A DNA stretch of 64,000 nucleotides from JAKQHY01 sp034429475 (GCA_034429475.1 DAOUGD010000110.1:1-64000), one strand, 5' to 3'; counted from the stretch's first letter, positions 6,864 through 16,615 are shown. Notes: generated by a model from the sequence alone, not told the origin. Program-made: numbers and translations.

Positions 6864-9296
6864 ATGGAAGTTGGGATTGTCAAACAAATGGATATCAATG
6901 CGGAGGTGCAGCGGGCGTATCTGGACTACGCCATGAGCGTCATTGTGGCGCGCGCCCTGCCCGATGCGCGGGACGGCTTGAAGCCGGTGCAGCGGCGCAT
7001 CCTTTATGCGATGCACGATATGGGGTTGCGCCCGGAGTCGCCCTACAAGAAATCTGCCCGCATCGTTGGTGAGGTGCTCGGTAAGTATCACCCGCACGGC
7101 GACTCGGCAGTGTACGAGGCGATGGCGCGCATGGCGCAGGACTTCTCGATGCGCAATCCTCTGGTGGATGGGCAGGGCAACTTCGGCTCGGTGGATGGCG
7201 ACGCGCCGGCGGCGATGCGGTACACCGAGGCGCGCCTGGCGCCGCTGGCCCTCGACATGTTGGCCGACATTGATAAAGAGACGGTGGACTGGACGGATAA
7301 TTTCGACGGCACCCTCAAAGAGCCGGTCGTCTTGCCCGCGCAGATACCGAACCTGTTGGTCAATGGTGTCTCCGGCATCGCGGTGGGGATGTCCACCAAC
7401 ATCCCGCCGCACAACCTGGGCGAAGTGCTGGACGCCCTGATTTACATGCTCAACCGTTGGGAAAAGCTGGATGACCTGGACGTGGTCGAACTGATGCAGT
7501 TCATCCAGGGGCCGGATTTCCCTACCGGCGGCCTGGTCTACCGGCGCGACGCGGGGGATGGCGAGGATTTATTGCTTAAAGCTTACGCCACGGGCCGGGG
7601 ACGCATCACCATCCGCGCGCGGGCGCACGTGGAACAAACGACGCGCGGTCGTCAACGCCTGATCGTCACCGAGATCCCGTATCAGGTGAACAAAACTTCG
7701 CTGATTGAGTCTATCGCCCAGCAGGTGCGCGACGATAAGCTCGGCGGCATCGCCGACCTGCGCGACGAGTCGGACCGGCAGGGGATGCGCATCGTGATTG
7801 AGTTGACGCAGGGCGCCGACGCCGACAAGGTGCTGAACGCTCTCTATCGCAACACCTCTCTGGAAACCCGTTACAGCATCATCCTCCTGGCATTGGTCAA
7901 CGGCGAGCCGCGCCGCCTGTCGTTGAAGCGAGTGCTGCAACTGTTCCTGGAACATCGTCTGGAAGTGTTGCAACGCCGCGCCCGGTTCGAACTGGCGCAG
8001 GCGCGTCAGCGCATCCACATTGTCGAGGGCTTACTGATCGCCCTGGACAACCTGGATGCAGTGATTGACACTATTCGCCGCTCGCGCACGGTGGATACGG
8101 CGCGCGCCAACTTGCAGCAGAAATTCAAGCTGAGCGAGGCGCAGGCACAGGCCATCCTGGAGATGCAACTGCGGCGCCTGGCTGCGCTGGAGCGGCAGAA
8201 GCTCAAGGCGGAACACCAGGAATTAGCCGCGACGATCAAGGAGTTGGAACTACTGCTGACCCTGCCGCAGAAACAACGCGACGCCATCCGCGAGGAACTG
8301 CAAGCTCTGAAGGCGCGCTATGCCGATGCCCGGCGCACGCGCATCTTCGATCTTCGGGAAACTCGGATCGTTGCCGACGCCCTGACGCCAGACGAGCCGG
8401 TGTGGGTGTCGGTGAGCCGACCCGGTCGCGTGGGGCGGAGTGTGGACGACGGCAAGACGCCGACGCGCGTCTCGGCCCGCCCGGCGGAAGCGCCCCTGGC
8501 GCACCTGGCCGCCTCCACGCGCGACAACCTCTACCTGTTCACGACCAGCGGCGACGCCCTGGCGCTGCCGGTCCACCGCTTGCCGGAGGGCGTGGCCTGG
8601 GAAGGCGAGGGTACGCTCTGGAATGAGTTGCTGCGGGTGGAAAACGGCCACCGCCTGGTGGCCGCGCTGGCGCTCCCAACGCTCCCCCCGGAGGGCGGCA
8701 CGGTTTTCCTGGTGACGGCGCAGGGGCAGGTGAAGCGCGTCGCCCCGGAGGAACTGCCTGCCGTCGGGCGCGAGTTGACGCAAGTGATCCGTGTGGACGA
8801 AGGCGACGCCCTGGTGGCGGTGACGTGGGTGAAAGAGTCCGACGAGATCATCCTGGGAACGGCCGGGGGGCAGGGAATCCGCTTCGCGGCCGGCGAGGTG
8901 CGCCCGACCGGGGCGCGCGCCGGCGGGATGAACGGCATTCGGCTGGAGAAATCCGACGTTGTGGTCAGTTGTGCGATGGTGGACGCGCGCGCCCAACTCT
9001 TCACGATCACTGACCTGGGCCTGGCGAAACTCACCCCGTTGGACGACTTCCCCATGCAGAAGCGCGGCGGCAAGGGCGTGCAGATGGCAAAACTGGCCGC
9101 TCAGGAACACCTGGCCGGCATTGGCATGTTGACGAAGAACGGACGCTTTATGCCGGTGACGGAGCGGGGCGCTTCCAAGACTGTCACGGGGCGCAGCCTC
9201 CCCGAACAGGGGCGCGCCACGCGCGGCGAAGCTGTCATCGCGTTACGTGGCAATGATAAGGTTGTCGGAGTTATCTTACCGTCCGGACGGATTTAG
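6864..9296 (+). CDS. gyrA: DNA gyrase subunit A
   Basis: GyrA is the cleavage-rejoining subunit of gyrase, which introduces negative supercoils using ATP hydrolysed by GyrB. The 810 residues contain the winged-helix domain with catalytic Tyr120 (AAMRYTEARL), the tower and coiled-coil region, and a C-terminal beta-pinwheel. The pinwheel carries QKRGGKG near residue 731, which matches the GyrA box and favours gyrase over ParC. The quinolone-determining region reads HGDSAVYE, with Ser81 and Glu85 where E. coli has Ser83 and Asp87, a residue pattern usual in sensitive enzymes. AGAGGTGG precedes the ATG. gyrB is not in the window. Confidence 0.96.
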   Translation: MEVGIVKQMDINAEVQRAYLDYAMSVIVARALPDARDGLKPVQRRILYAMHDMGLRPESPYKKSARIVGEVLGKYHPHGDSAVYEAMARMAQDFSMRNPLVDGQGNFGSVDGDAPAAMRYTEARLAPLALDMLADIDKETVDWTDNFDGTLKEPVVLPAQIPNLLVNGVSGIAVGMSTNIPPHNLGEVLDALIYMLNRWEKLDDLDVVELMQFIQGPDFPTGGLVYRRDAGDGEDLLLKAYATGRGRITIRARAHVEQTTRGRQRLIVTEIPYQVNKTSLIESIAQQVRDDKLGGIADLRDESDRQGMRIVIELTQGADADKVLNALYRNTSLETRYSIILLALVNGEPRRLSLKRVLQLFLEHRLEVLQRRARFELAQARQRIHIVEGLLIALDNLDAVIDTIRRSRTVDTARANLQQKFKLSEAQAQAILEMQLRRLAALERQKLKAEHQELAATIKELELLLTLPQKQRDAIREELQALKARYADARRTRIFDLRETRIVADALTPDEPVWVSVSRPGRVGRSVDDGKTPTRVSARPAEAPLAHLAASTRDNLYLFTTSGDALALPVHRLPEGVAWEGEGTLWNELLRVENGHRLVAALALPTLPPEGGTVFLVTAQGQVKRVAPEELPAVGRELTQVIRVDEGDALVAVTWVKESDEIILGTAGGQGIRFAAGEVRPTGARAGGMNGIRLEKSDVVVSCAMVDARAQLFTITDLGLAKLTPLDDFPMQKRGGKGVQMAKLAAQEHLAGIGMLTKNGRFMPVTERGASKTVTGRSLPEQGRATRGEAVIALRGNDKVVGVILPSGRI

Positions 9297-9368
9297 ACTT
9301 CAAGACTCCGAATCTGCTTACAGGGGAACCGTGTGCAAAAATATGAAGGATGCGTGGAAGTCGAGTTG

Positions 9369-9396
9369 TTGACAGACTTCAACTCAATGTTACCAT
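9369..9396 (+). promoter_or_regulatory. Promoter for the cold-shock/glycosyltransferase pair
   Basis: A perfect TTGACA (9369-9374) and TACCAT (9391-9396) are 16 bases apart. Transcription would start near 9403 and leave a leader of about 60 bases ending in GGAGG. Confidence 0.5.
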
Positions 9397-9462
9397 AGCG
9401 AGAATGCGACCAACGACGACCAGACGAACGACTATCAGACTATTTGCGGAGGAAATGAAACC

Positions 9463-9825
9463 ATGACCTATCGAGACCAATGGGCAACGTGCGAGAAGTG
9501 TGGCAAAAAATTCGTGTTTCGGGTGGAAGATCAGCGGCGACAAGCCAGCATGGGATTTGAAGTAGAAACGCCCACCCGCTGCCCCGACTGCGTTGAAGTG
9601 CTTGAGAGCGGGGCGGGACTGCGGCAGGGCGTCATCAAGTGGTACAGCGACGAAAAACACTTCGGCTTCATCGTGCAGCGTGATGGCAGCGAGGTTTTCT
9701 TCCATCGCAGCAATTTCTTGGGGGAGAACCCGGCGGAAGTTTTGAAGGACAACGCACCGGTCTGGTACGAGGTGCAGGCGAGCGACCGCGGCCCGACGGC
9801 CGTCAACGTCCATCTGCGCGAATAA
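9463..9825 (+). CDS. Zinc-ribbon plus cold-shock-domain protein
   Basis: The 120 residues combine two small domains. The N-terminal part (about 9-48) has two CxxC pairs (CEKC and CPDC) that would bind one zinc. The C-terminal part (about 53-118) is a cold-shock OB fold with the RNP-like motifs GVIKWYSDEKHFGFI and EVFFHRS. Cold-shock domains bind single-stranded nucleic acid; a role as RNA chaperone or regulator is inferred. GGAGG precedes the ATG and the leader may carry regulatory structure. The next gene starts one base after the stop codon. Confidence 0.85.
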   Translation: MTYRDQWATCEKCGKKFVFRVEDQRRQASMGFEVETPTRCPDCVEVLESGAGLRQGVIKWYSDEKHFGFIVQRDGSEVFFHRSNFLGENPAEVLKDNAPVWYEVQASDRGPTAVNVHLRE

Positions 9826-9826
9826 C

Positions 9827-10966
9827 ATGCGGGTCATCTTCAACGGCTGGTTCTGGCACCGTCTGGAAACGGGCAGTGGACAGTATTTGCGGCAGTTGCT
9901 TGCGGCGTTGGCGCAAGTTGCGCCGGAGAGTGAATGGACGGTTCTGCTGCCGGCGCGCAGCGCCGCCGCCACGCGGGAACAGCGTTTGTGGCTGTGTTAC
10001 TTACCGGCCATAGACAGTCATCTTGGCAAAGTGTGGTGGGAGCAGGTAACGGTGCCCTGGGCGGCGCGGCGCTTCAAGGCGGACGTGCTGCACGTGCCTT
10101 ACTGGGCGCCGTCTTTAACGTCCCCTGTGCCGGCGGTGGTGACCATTCACGATTTGATTCCCCTGCTGCTGCCGGCCTATCGCGGCGGTCTGGGCGGGCG
10201 GGTGTACACGGCGCTGGTCAGCGCGACCGCGCCGCGCGCCGCGCTGCTGCTCACCGATTCGGAGGCGGCGCGGACCGACATCGTACAGCATTTGCGGACA
10301 CCCGCTGAGCGCGTGCGTACGATTCCCCTTGCGCCGAACGCACGCTATAGTCCAGACGCCTTGGCGGCGGACGCGGACGCTCTCGCCGATCTGGGGCTGC
10401 GTCCCGGCTACGCGCTCTACGTAGGCGGTTTCGACGTCCGCAAGAATCTGCGCGCGACGCTGGCGGCGTTTGCCCGTGTGCAGCCAGCCGCGCCAGATGC
10501 GCGGCTGGTGGTCGTCGGGAAGCTGCCGCCCCGCGATACCGCCTTCACGCCGAGTCCGCGCCGGCTGGCTCAGGAGGCCGGGATCGCGCCAGAGTCGGTC
10601 GTCTTCACCGGGTTTGTGCCGGAGGACAAGCTGCCCGCACTCTACCGGGGCGCGCGCGCCTTTCTGTTTCCCTCGCGGTATGAGGGATTTGGGCTGCCGC
10701 CGCTGGAGGCAATGGCCTGCGGAACGCCGGTGGTCGCCAGCGCTATGGCCAGTCTACCAGAGGTCGTTGGCGAGGGTGGGATACTGGTTGCGCCGGACGA
10801 TGTGGCGGGGTTGGCGGCCGCGCTCGCGCGCCTGCTGACCGACGATGCTTTCTATCAGGAGAAACGACAGGCAGCGTTGGCGCAGGCCGCCCGCTTTTCG
10901 TGGGAAACGACCGCGCGGCTCACACTGGAGAGTTACGCTGCCGCCCTTGCGGCGAAATCTCGTTGA
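9827..10966 (+). CDS. Glycosyltransferase, GT4 family
   Basis: This retaining GT-B glycosyltransferase has 379 residues. The N-terminal domain carries the acceptor-side glycine motif (LETGSGQYLRQLL). The C-terminal nucleotide-sugar domain carries YVGGFDVRKNL, and the family E-x7-E motif appears as EGFGLPPLEAMACGTPVVAS near residue 285. It probably transfers a sugar to a cell-surface or exopolysaccharide acceptor on the cytoplasmic side; donor and acceptor cannot be read. It starts one base after the cold-shock gene, so the two are translationally coupled, which is an unusual pairing. It faces the histidine kinase gene tail to tail. Confidence 0.88.
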   Translation: MRVIFNGWFWHRLETGSGQYLRQLLAALAQVAPESEWTVLLPARSAAATREQRLWLCYLPAIDSHLGKVWWEQVTVPWAARRFKADVLHVPYWAPSLTSPVPAVVTIHDLIPLLLPAYRGGLGGRVYTALVSATAPRAALLLTDSEAARTDIVQHLRTPAERVRTIPLAPNARYSPDALAADADALADLGLRPGYALYVGGFDVRKNLRATLAAFARVQPAAPDARLVVVGKLPPRDTAFTPSPRRLAQEAGIAPESVVFTGFVPEDKLPALYRGARAFLFPSRYEGFGLPPLEAMACGTPVVASAMASLPEVVGEGGILVAPDDVAGLAAALARLLTDDAFYQEKRQAALAQAARFSWETTARLTLESYAAALAAKSR

Positions 10967-10991
10967 GTGTTCGCGCTCAACGGCGGGTACG

Positions 10992-11034
10992 GATGAAACG
11001 GCAAAATCCGTTCAAATCCGCTTAATCCGTTGAG
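10992..11034. repeat. ATCCGTTCAA/ATCCGCTTAA word array at converging gene ends
   Basis: Three AATCCGYTYAA words lie between the glycosyltransferase and kinase stops. The kinase stop codon TAA (11022-11024) and its last residues (ISSTD) are encoded inside the array. Confidence 0.75.
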
Positions 11035-13883
11035 GAAATTGCTGTAGGCGGCGCTTCCGGGGTGGGGAACCAGACCGTAAAAGTGCTGCCCTTGCCTACC
11101 TGACTTTCTACAGTGATATGTCCCCCATGCAGTTGCATGATTTCCTGACTGATAGCTAACCCCAGGCCGGTGCCGGGTCTATTGAAAGTCTTGCTGGCCT
11201 CCCCGCGAAAAAAGCGTTCAAAGAGCCGCTCTTGTTCTTCGGGGGCGATGCCGGGACCAGCATCCTGCACGCTGACGGTGATCCAGGATCGTCCTTTTTC
11301 GACAACATTTGCGGTGCGGAGCCAGATTTCGTTGCCGGTGGTGTAGTTGAGGGCGTTGCTCAACAGGTTGGTGAGCACTTGCTCGGTCAATTTTTGATCA
11401 ATGGCCGGCGTTTCCAGGGCGGGATCGAGCGTGACCCGGAGGCGCAAGCCCTGTCCGGCAAAAAGTTGATAGCGGTCGGCGGCCAGCGTCGTCACCATTT
11501 CATTGAGATCGGCCGGCTCCAACGTCGGCGCGATTCCTCCTAAATCCAGTCGTGAGATGCTCAACAGATCCACGATAAGGTTCTCCAGCCGCTGAGCCTC
11601 GCGGCCTACCGTTTCCAGATAGAACTCCCGTTTGGCTTCGTTTCCCCGCTGAATCAGGTCAATGTACAGCTTAATGTTGGTCAGCGGCGTGCGCAGTTCG
11701 TGGCTGACGCTGTTGACGAATTCCGATTTGGCGCGGTCGGCGGTCTGCGCCCGCTCCATCGCCAGTTGCAATTCCTGAGTGCGTTGTGCGATCATATTTT
11801 CGAGTTCATCGGTGTGGCGTTGCAGCGCCTGATACAATTCCGCCGTCTGCAAGGTTTGTCCGGCAACGGTGGCCGCGCTTTGCGCCAGGGCAATCTCTTC
11901 CGGCATGAAGCGGCGGGGTGTGATAGCGTCCAGTCCGATAGTGCTGACTACCCGCCCCTGGATCACCAATGGGACGAGCAACAGGGAGACGGTGCCGCGT
12001 TGCCGCATCACGGCGCGGCTGTCGCCCATCCGTTCATCCACCTGCGCCTCGTTCACAACGAGCGGTTCTTTGTTTTCGAACATCCAGCGGGTTGCCTTAC
12101 TGGTTTGGGGGCTAAATTGGACACCTATCGCTGTGGGGCGCCCCGGCGTCAGGTATTCGGCGATAACCGTGGCTACTTGAGTGGTCGGTTCGACCAGCGT
12201 GGCGGCGGCCTGGGGCAAATTCAGGGTAGTGGCTAACTCGCGGCAGAGTACTTCCAGCACCAATTGCGGGTTCAGCGTGGAGGCGGCCGTGAGGATGATG
12301 CGATTCAACATCGCCAGCTCGCGGTTTTGCTTTTGGATGGCCTCATCAGTTTTCTTGTGTTCTGTAATATCTCGTCCTACCCCTACAATGCTGACGATTT
12401 GGTGGTTAGCATCGAGGATGGCCTTGTTGGCCCAGGCCAGCCAGCGCCAGCCGTACCGGGTCATCGCGCGCTGTTCGTGATAACAGGTGTAAGGCGGCGT
12501 GGCGAGTCGGGCGAGTGAGGCTAAAGTGGCCGCGCGATCTTCTTCGTGAACGAGCGGCTGAAAGGTTTTGCCGAGCAACTCTGCCTCGGTTTTGTCAAAC
12601 AACTGACAATACGAGGGACTGACGAACTCGAACCGGTATTCACGGTCTACTTTGACGACTAAATCTGTCTGGTTTTCGACTAACAGACGATATTTCTCTT
12701 CCTGGCGGCGTAACGCCTCTTGCGCCTGGAGTTTTTTATGTGTATTGATGACTGATAGGACAATAATGCCGAGCAGGACCAGCGATAAGATGACGGAGCC
12801 AATGGCGGCTGTCCGGTAAGGGCCCCAGGGAGCGTTGTCCCGATTTTCGAAAACGACGCCAAGCGGCAGTTGTGATTCGCGGATCCCCCATTTTTTCATA
12901 ATGAGGTAATCGAAGATGATCGGGCTGACGCCCTGAGTGATGACCGGGATCGTATCCGGGTCTTCGCCGGCCAGGATGCGGATGACCAGCTCTGCGGCAA
13001 TTCTTCCCTGATGGGAACCGGCGTTGAGATAGCCTCCGACGATTCCTTGCCCCAAGAACTCCTTGCCGGTGGCGTAAATGGGAGCGTTGGAGACTCGGTA
13101 CATGCGCTGAATGATCTCGTCGCTGGTGAGGGTCAGACCCTCTTTGTCCCGGTGGAACGTCATCAAGTAGACAATGTCCCTGGTGGGGGATAGACTCTGC
13201 AACGTCTGTTCCAATTCGGCCATGCTCACGTCGTCTAAGTAGATGAGGTTGACGTCCAGATCTACGGCGGCGAGGGCGGTGTCCAACTGTTCCCGCAGCG
13301 TGACGCCGGTGGGGGTGCGATCCACCACCACGTACAGGTTCTCTGCCTGAGGATGGAGTTGCAAGGCCAGGCTGACGGTTTCGGCGTGGGCAGTTTTCTC
13401 CACGATGCCGGTGATCCTGGTCTGTCCTTCCAGGCGGCCTGCGTCGTAGCGATTGACCCCGCAGAAGACGATGGGCACGCCGGGAAACAATTCGGCGCGG
13501 TGGTGCAGCATGAAATCCAAGGCATTGTCATCGGCCGTGATGATGATGTCGAAATCGTCCGGCTTGAATTTGTACCGGTAGAGGCGCAGCAGGTTGGCGT
13601 TGTGTGTCTCGTCGAAGATACGCTTGGTGTCCATATACTCGACGGTCAATTCTGCCTCAACGCCTTCTTGCTCAAACTTGGTTTTCACCCCCAAGGTGAT
13701 GTCGTCTGCCCAGGCCATCCCCTGATGATAGGATTGCAAGAGCAACACCTGGACGGCGGCGGTTTGTGTTTGCGGGGAGGCCGCGACTTCCCGCCGTGTG
13801 AGCGGCGGCATAGTCCGTGGAATGATGGTAAACAGACTAAGATAAATTGAAATCATCCGCAAAAAAGGCGTGCTTAATTTCAT
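11022..13883 (-). CDS. Sensor histidine kinase with ABC substrate-binding-like sensor, PAS and GAF
   Basis: The protein has 953 residues from the ATG at 13883, which has AAGGA ten bases upstream; the frame is open to 14222, but those codons overlap the radical SAM gene. An N-terminal signal/anchor (about 5-30) leads to an ABC_sub_bind-like extracytoplasmic domain (about 45-335). After a membrane segment (about 353-375) come a PAS domain (390-510), a GAF domain (530-685), HisKA with phosphoacceptor His in SVSHELRTPL (near 728), and an HATPase domain with the N box (NLLSNALNY), DAGPGI and GTGLGLAI. Ligand binding outside the cell probably controls autophosphorylation. No response regulator is adjacent, so its partner is unknown. 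Confidence 0.9.
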   Translation of the reverse strand: MKLSTPFLRMISIYLSLFTIIPRTMPPLTRREVAASPQTQTAAVQVLLLQSYHQGMAWADDITLGVKTKFEQEGVEAELTVEYMDTKRIFDETHNANLLRLYRYKFKPDDFDIIITADDNALDFMLHHRAELFPGVPIVFCGVNRYDAGRLEGQTRITGIVEKTAHAETVSLALQLHPQAENLYVVVDRTPTGVTLREQLDTALAAVDLDVNLIYLDDVSMAELEQTLQSLSPTRDIVYLMTFHRDKEGLTLTSDEIIQRMYRVSNAPIYATGKEFLGQGIVGGYLNAGSHQGRIAAELVIRILAGEDPDTIPVITQGVSPIIFDYLIMKKWGIRESQLPLGVVFENRDNAPWGPYRTAAIGSVILSLVLLGIIVLSVINTHKKLQAQEALRRQEEKYRLLVENQTDLVVKVDREYRFEFVSPSYCQLFDKTEAELLGKTFQPLVHEEDRAATLASLARLATPPYTCYHEQRAMTRYGWRWLAWANKAILDANHQIVSIVGVGRDITEHKKTDEAIQKQNRELAMLNRIILTAASTLNPQLVLEVLCRELATTLNLPQAAATLVEPTTQVATVIAEYLTPGRPTAIGVQFSPQTSKATRWMFENKEPLVVNEAQVDERMGDSRAVMRQRGTVSLLLVPLVIQGRVVSTIGLDAITPRRFMPEEIALAQSAATVAGQTLQTAELYQALQRHTDELENMIAQRTQELQLAMERAQTADRAKSEFVNSVSHELRTPLTNIKLYIDLIQRGNEAKREFYLETVGREAQRLENLIVDLLSISRLDLGGIAPTLEPADLNEMVTTLAADRYQLFAGQGLRLRVTLDPALETPAIDQKLTEQVLTNLLSNALNYTTGNEIWLRTANVVEKGRSWITVSVQDAGPGIAPEEQERLFERFFRGEASKTFNRPGTGLGLAISQEIMQLHGGHITVESQVGKGSTFTVWFPTPEAPPTAISSTD

Positions 13884-13897
13884 GGGCGACTCATTCC

Positions 13898-15202
13898 TTA
13901 CTCGGTGCTCTTTCCACGTTGCCCGTGGCAAACTTTGAATTTTTTGCCGCTGCCGCAGGGGCAGGGATCGTTGCGCTTGGCGGCGGCAAATTTCGCGGTC
14001 AATGCGGCGTCGGCTTGCGCGAGACGGGTCATCACGTTGGCCGGCGGGCGGCGCTGGCGCAATTCTTCCACCATCATCTCCATGGGGTGGCGGATGTATC
14101 GGAAGAACGCCTGGTAGCCCGCGCAGAGATAATTGAGCTGCGGCGCGCCATCCTCGACCGGCAGCAGGCGATTTTTGGGGCAGCCGCCGTTGCAGACGAA
14201 GCGCACGGCGCAATCCAGGCATTGCTGCGGCAGGGTTTTGAGCTTGGTCTGCCCGAATTCCCGCTGCGCCGCAGAAGTCACCAGCTCCATCAACGGCGTT
14301 TCCAGGATATTGCCCAGCCGGTAGCGCGGCTCGACGTAATGGTCACAGGCGTAGAGGTCGCCGTTGTGCTCCATCGCCAGCCCCAGGCCGCACGTCGGCT
14401 CGAAGACGCACAATCCCGGCCGCTCTCCCCGCCACGCGGCCAGCGCCACGTCGAAGATTTGGACGAAGACGCGCCCCACGTCGCGCCGCACCCACTCATC
14501 GAACACACCGATCAGGAAATCGCCGTACTGCTGGGCTGTGACGGACTGCGGCGTCACCGTCAACCCTTCCTGGTGGCCGGTGGCATTATCGCGCCGCACG
14601 ATGGGGATGAACTGAACGAACTCGGCCTGGACTTCGTCGCGGAAGAAGCGGTAGACGGCCAGGGGGTGGGGGGCGTTGGCCTGATGCACAGTGCAAAGCA
14701 GGTTGTACTCGACCTGGTGCTGTTGCAGGTGGCGCAGCCCGCGCATGACTCGCTCCCAGGTCGGCTGCCCGCCCTGATCCACCCGGAACGCATCGTGCAG
14801 CGCCTGCGGCCCATCCAGGCTCAGGCCGATGAGGAACTGCCGGTCGTGAAAGAATTGCGCCCACGCCTCATCCACCAGCGTGCCATTGGTTTGCAGGGTG
14901 TTGAGAATCCGCATCCCCGGCCGGCGGTATTTCGCTTGCAAGGCGAGCGCGCGCTCAAAAAACTCCCGACCCATTAACAGCGGCTCACCGCCCTGCCAAC
15001 CAAAAGTTACTTCTGGCACATGCTGTGCGGTAATATATTGCCGGATGAAGCTGTCCAGAACTTCGTCCGTCATCATGAAGTCGCTGCCAGGGTACAAAGC
15101 GGCTTTGGGGAGATAGTAACAATACGTACAGTTAAGGTTGCAGATTGGGCCGCGCGGTTTAGCCATGATGTGGAACGCGGGCGGAATGGGCGCTGTGCTC
15201 AT
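13898..15202 (-). CDS. Radical SAM/SPASM protein, anaerobic sulfatase-maturase type, with SEC-C tail
   Basis: The 434 residues contain the radical SAM cluster motif C21-x3-C25-x2-C28 (CNLNCTYC), then GWQGGEPLL. A SPASM cysteine set near 325-380 (CDHYV, CLDCAVRFVCNGGCPKN) would carry two further iron-sulfur clusters. This layout is that of anSME, which oxidises a sulfatase Cys or Ser to formylglycine. A SEC-C zinc motif (DPCPCGSGKKFKVCHG) ends the protein. No sulfatase lies in this window, so the substrate is not shown and peptide modification is the other option. AAGGAG precedes the ATG. The kinase gene starts 14 bases after its stop. Confidence 0.87.
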   Translation of the reverse strand: MSTAPIPPAFHIMAKPRGPICNLNCTYCYYLPKAALYPGSDFMMTDEVLDSFIRQYITAQHVPEVTFGWQGGEPLLMGREFFERALALQAKYRRPGMRILNTLQTNGTLVDEAWAQFFHDRQFLIGLSLDGPQALHDAFRVDQGGQPTWERVMRGLRHLQQHQVEYNLLCTVHQANAPHPLAVYRFFRDEVQAEFVQFIPIVRRDNATGHQEGLTVTPQSVTAQQYGDFLIGVFDEWVRRDVGRVFVQIFDVALAAWRGERPGLCVFEPTCGLGLAMEHNGDLYACDHYVEPRYRLGNILETPLMELVTSAAQREFGQTKLKTLPQQCLDCAVRFVCNGGCPKNRLLPVEDGAPQLNYLCAGYQAFFRYIRHPMEMMVEELRQRRPPANVMTRLAQADAALTAKFAAAKRNDPCPCGSGKKFKVCHGQRGKSTE

Positions 15203-15352
15203 CCTGACTCCTTCACTAGGTGTGCCTGAATGGCGCTATTATACCCTTCTCCGGGGGCTTTTCCAAATGGTTGTATGACGCAGATGCATTACCCTTTATT
15301 TGTGCTACAATCGGCACAACCAATTCTTAACACAGGCGGAGGTGATTGAGCT

Positions 15353-16378
15353 ATGACCACGGGTTACGTTTACGATCCCATTTTCCTCAAACATACCAAA
15401 CGCGGCCATCCCGAAAGCGCCCACCGATTGGAAACTATCATGTTCGACCTGGAGTCGTCCGGGTTGTTGGCCGAACTTCAGCTTATCCCGGCGCGGGCGG
15501 CCACGATGGAGGAACTGAGTACAGTTCACACGATGGCTTATATCTACGAAGTGGAGCAAATCAGCCTGGCCGGGGACGGGTATTTGGATATGGATACCTA
15601 CGTGACCCGCAGCACTTATGAGGCGGCCACCGTCGCCGCCGGCAGCACGATAGATTTGACCCTGGCCGTGTGCGATGACATCGTGGACAATGGCTTTGCG
15701 CTGGTGCGCCCGCCGGGGCATCACGCCTTGAGCGACCAGGGGATGGGATTCTGTGTGTTCAACAATATCGTGCTGGCGGCGCGGATGGCCCAGCAAAAGC
15801 GGGGCCTGGAGCGGGTGGCGATTATAGATTTTGACGTGCATCATGGCAATGGCACGCAGCCGCTGACCGAGGACGATCCCACCATCCTGTATATTTCCAC
15901 GCACCAATACCCTTTCTACCCTGGCACGGGCGGGATGACCGAGGTGGCGCCGGCGCAGGGGCGGGGAACGCTCCTCAACCTGCCGCTGCGCGTCAACGTG
16001 GGCGACGAAGGCTTCAAAGCCCTGTACACCGAAATCGTCGTCCCGGCGCTGCGGCGTTTCCGACCGCAGCTCATCCTCGTCTCGGCCGGCTATGACGCGC
16101 ATTGGGCCGATCCCTTGGCCAGTATGAGCCTGTCGTTGACCGGTTACACCTGGATATCCAAAACCTTGGTGGCCGTCGCCCAAGAACTATGCGGGAGCAA
16201 GCTTGTCTTTGTCCTGGAAGGTGGCTATAATTTGGAAGTTTTGTCGGCCGGCGTCGCCAACACCTTTCGCGCGCTGCTGGGGCGCGACGATTTCGTAGAC
16301 CCCTTCGGCCCCGCGGACCACCCTGAACCGGATTTGAGCGAGTACCTCATGCAGGTTAAGCGGGTTCACGGGTTATAG
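15353..16378 (+). CDS. Histone-deacetylase-family amidohydrolase (AcuC/HdaH-like)
   Basis: The 341-residue protein has the full active-site set of zinc-dependent deacetylases: RPPGHHA (catalytic His pair), DFDVHHGNG and SAGYDAHWADP (the zinc-binding Asp and His), and LEGGYN near the C-terminus. Bacterial members deacetylate acetyl-CoA synthetase, polyamines or other small acetylated amines; which applies here cannot be told. A GGAGGTGA ribosome-binding site lies eight bases before the ATG. It is divergent from the radical SAM gene and appears to be monocistronic. Confidence 0.92.
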   Translation: MTTGYVYDPIFLKHTKRGHPESAHRLETIMFDLESSGLLAELQLIPARAATMEELSTVHTMAYIYEVEQISLAGDGYLDMDTYVTRSTYEAATVAAGSTIDLTLAVCDDIVDNGFALVRPPGHHALSDQGMGFCVFNNIVLAARMAQQKRGLERVAIIDFDVHHGNGTQPLTEDDPTILYISTHQYPFYPGTGGMTEVAPAQGRGTLLNLPLRVNVGDEGFKALYTEIVVPALRRFRPQLILVSAGYDAHWADPLASMSLSLTGYTWISKTLVAVAQELCGSKLVFVLEGGYNLEVLSAGVANTFRALLGRDDFVDPFGPADHPEPDLSEYLMQVKRVHGL

Positions 16379-16615
16379 GAAATCAGAAACTGGAAACCGG
16401 TTGTGCCGTAAAGTATTCCCATTTGCGCCCCGATATTGAAACCATTGGCTGTTATGAAAAGTGCGTTGGGAACGCACTCAGTGTATCACCAGGGAAACTG
16501 CTTTTTAACCCGTTTCAACGGGTTTTGAGTATCAGTCTGCGGATGAATTCGCAGATGATTGTGGCTGACGAAGATGTTTAATTTCTTTATACTTTGGAGA
16601 GAGGGGGAGATAATC

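Noticed and set aside
6864..9296. ParC (topoisomerase IV) instead of GyrA
   Set aside because: The QKRGGKG motif near residue 731 corresponds to the GyrA box, and the beta-pinwheel is full length.
9297..9462. Riboswitch before the cold-shock gene
   Set aside because: The leader from the predicted promoter is only about 60 bases, and no known riboswitch core could be recognised.
11700..12236. Plus-strand frame opposite the kinase gene
   Set aside because: It is a mirror of high-GC coding on the other strand with no start signal; many similar shadows occur across the window.
13884..14222. Longer N-terminus for the histidine kinase
   Set aside because: Those 113 codons overlap the radical SAM gene out of frame, are Arg/Pro-rich, and a good start with ribosome-binding site exists at 13883.
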